From positions 1 to 8,671 of the forward strand of contig DNDO01000144.1 in the NCBI GenBank assembly GCA_003484265.1: a DNA stretch of 8,671 bases. Reading direction: 5' to 3'. The notes beneath the pieces are model-generated. The model had not been told where the DNA came from. It did not search any database and was given only the letters and a program-made list of their open reading frames with translations. Of the stretch, positions 7,044 to 8,671 are shown one piece after another; within the stretch, counting starts at the first letter, position 1, and every line of letters starts with the position of its first letter. This DNA comes from Anaerolineae bacterium. GTDB taxonomy: Bacteria; Chloroflexota; Anaerolineae; Anaerolineales; Villigracilaceae. A program made the position numbers and the translations under genes.

Positions 7044-8671
7044 TTAAGGAGAAGCCTCGTTAAGAACATCCAATATCAAAGATGCTTTTTCAGATAGATC
7101 TTTTCGCCCTTGCGCATCCCACCACCATATGTACACATCCAGTTCTTCCTTAGCTTCAGGGGTTTGAGACAGAAACAATTCTGCATTACCGAGGTCACCA
7201 AGCCAGGCATATGAATAGCCCAACGATTTAATGATACCCCTGTGACCGGGCGCCTGTAAATGTGCCACTTCAAGAAAGACTACTGCGGATTCAAATTCAT
7301 GGCGGAGCATTGCGATCATGCCCAGGCGTTGATTTGCTGTCCGATTTTCAGGATCAAATTGAAGCGACATTTGAAGCGTGGAGGATGCCTCATCCAATTG
7401 AGAAACGATATTATATCCAGCCCATCCCGCATCGGGGAAACTCTTCAATTCCACCTTTGCCTGTTGAATCGCGCCAAGGTTTGCATACCATATCGACCGT
7501 AACAAATTCAAATTAACCATTACAATCGCCGCCCATATTAAAAAGATCGCTCCTGCGGTTCGAAAATCCAACCTTCGAACAACAAACTTATTAACCTGAT
7601 TTCCATTGAAAGCCAACCCAACAAGAAATAAGGAAAGTATCGAGCCAATGCCATTATATAAATAATCATCTACCATGCCATGAATTATGGCAACTGCCAG
7701 GGAAAACAATACAATCCAGCCGAATGCTCGATCACTGTTTCTGTTTGCAATCGAATCGGCTGCCACCCATAAACTTGCAACATATAAAATCGCTAATGAC
7801 AATCCGCCTAATAATCCCTGCTCGATTGCAACATCCAAAAATAAATTATGGCTGTTCACCACATTGAAAAAGGGAATGTTAAGCAGGTATTGAGAATACA
7901 ATCCTGGAAACGCACCCAGCCCCCCGCCCACAATTGGATAATCAAGAACCAGATACATACTTCGCCCAAACAACTCCGCACGGCTTCCCGTTCCATAAAA
8001 ATACGTATCAGTGAAAACGCTTCCCGACTTCGCTGGACCGATATAAAGAGTTGCAATAACAGTCAGTAAATAAATCAACACAAGGAATGGAAAAACCGCC
8101 CGGCTCTGTATCCTACGTTTGATACCAGATAAATGGATCAATCTCCACAAAAGCCATACCCCTGCCCCGCTGAGGATCGCCATAGCGACACCCCGCGAAG
8201 TTGCCATGACAAGCGCAAGACCCGTGGCACTCAAACCTGTGGCGGCAAACACATAAAATAAAACTGGAGGGTGTACATTCCCTTCTTTGAATTTGAGAAA
8301 CGGGAAAAAAATGAAGGGCATTGTAACGGCAACAACGCCTGCCACATAGTTCGGGTGAATGGACGTCCATCCGGTTTGCGGGCGTATTTTCATGAACCAG
8401 CGACCAATATTATTTACAACATCAATACGCCTCGGAGCGGATATAAAATCGTAGGTTAGAAAGTAATAGAAAGAGACTCCTACACCAAGGCAAAACAGGA
8501 TGACCGACACCCAAATCAAGTTCTCCTTCGGCTGTTCGCGCAGGCAGTAATACAAAAGCACGGCTGTTACTATCAACCACGCTTTGTTCCAAGCTACATC
8601 TGAATCGTACGCTGCCCAATAGCCAAGCCATGCAGTGACAAGGAATACAAGAATCAACCAGTCGGTGGATC
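7044..8671 (-). CDS. O-antigen ligase/polymerase-like membrane protein with C-terminal TPR tail (5' end beyond window)
   Basis: Integral membrane glycan transferase of the Wzy/WaaL family, which joins or ligates lipid-linked sugar chains on the outer face of the membrane. The frame has no stop up to the right edge (541 complete codons), so the true start lies outside; a TTG at 8657 is internal. Counting from that TTG, about ten hydrophobic helices fall within 1-386. Family-like motifs are HPNYVAG (101-107), TSRG (153-156), GTGSRAELF (222-230), the PIVGGGLGAF stretch (241-250) and NSHNLFLDVAIEQGLLG (268-284), whose His270 matches the conserved HN of the family. Residues from about 425 to 537 form soluble helices with TPR character (DPENRTANQRLGMIAM at 435-450, then a second repeat near 470-500), a fusion known in some ligase-like proteins. 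Whether it acts as ligase, polymerase or protein O-glycan transferase cannot be told from sequence alone. Confidence 0.88.
   Translation of the reverse strand, partial: STDWLILVFLVTAWLGYWAAYDSDVAWNKAWLIVTAVLLYYCLREQPKENLIWVSVILFCLGVGVSFYYFLTYDFISAPRRIDVVNNIGRWFMKIRPQTGWTSIHPNYVAGVVAVTMPFIFFPFLKFKEGNVHPPVLFYVFAATGLSATGLALVMATSRGVAMAILSGAGVWLLWRLIHLSGIKRRIQSRAVFPFLVLIYLLTVIATLYIGPAKSGSVFTDTYFYGTGSRAELFGRSMYLVLDYPIVGGGLGAFPGLYSQYLLNIPFFNVVNSHNLFLDVAIEQGLLGGLSLAILYVASLWVAADSIANRNSDRAFGWIVLFSLAVAIIHGMVDDYLYNGIGSILSLFLVGLAFNGNQVNKFVVRRLDFRTAGAIFLIWAAIVMVNLNLLRSIWYANLGAIQQAKVELKSFPDAGWAGYNIVSQLDEASSTLQMSLQFDPENRTANQRLGMIAMLRHEFESAVVFLEVAHLQAPGHRGIIKSLGYSYAWLGDLGNAELFLSQTPEAKEELDVYIWWWDAQGRKDLSEKASLILDVLNEASP

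Noticed and set aside
8655..8657. TTG as the start codon of the ligase-like gene
   Set aside because: The frame stays open to the window edge and the residues there are already part of a membrane helix, so the start must lie outside.

Overview
The window is one stretch of a tightly packed operon read entirely on the minus strand (right to left). It has five genes, two of them cut by the window edges, with gaps of 25 nt or less and one 4-nt overlap. No promoter, terminator, RNA gene, mobile element or CRISPR array could be supported, and there is no gene-free stretch longer than 25 nt. Moderate base composition, Pro/Thr-rich stalks before C-terminal membrane anchors and the gene mix recall Anaerolineae-type Chloroflexota, but this is only an impression. 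The sequence has no taxonomic marker.

In transcription order: (1) 8671-7044, a multi-span O-antigen ligase/polymerase-like protein with a C-terminal TPR-like tail, its N-terminus outside the window; (2) 7033-4361, a secreted, membrane-anchored beta-propeller protein with about 14 blade-like repeats and several Asp boxes; (3) 4364-2835, a shorter paralogue with the same architecture and about 7 repeats, coupled to gene 2 by an ATGA stop/start overlap; (4) 2817-1051, an asparagine-synthetase-like ATP pyrophosphatase whose N-terminal glutaminase-like domain lacks the nucleophilic Cys2; (5) 1025-1, a Wzt/TagH-type polysaccharide-export ATPase running into its C-terminal glycan-binding domain at the left edge.

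Together the genes suggest a surface-glycan locus. A cytoplasmic enzyme could amidate a sugar acid or other carboxylate of the glycan, an ABC exporter would move the lipid-linked glycan out, and a ligase/polymerase would transfer or extend it outside. Two propellers anchored to the outer face of the membrane have no assigned function; they could bind, trim or organise the glycan. The least familiar part is the pair of anchored propellers (about 7 and 14 blades) placed between the ligase and the Cys-less amidotransferase. The membrane partner of the exporter (Wzm/TagG) is not in the window.
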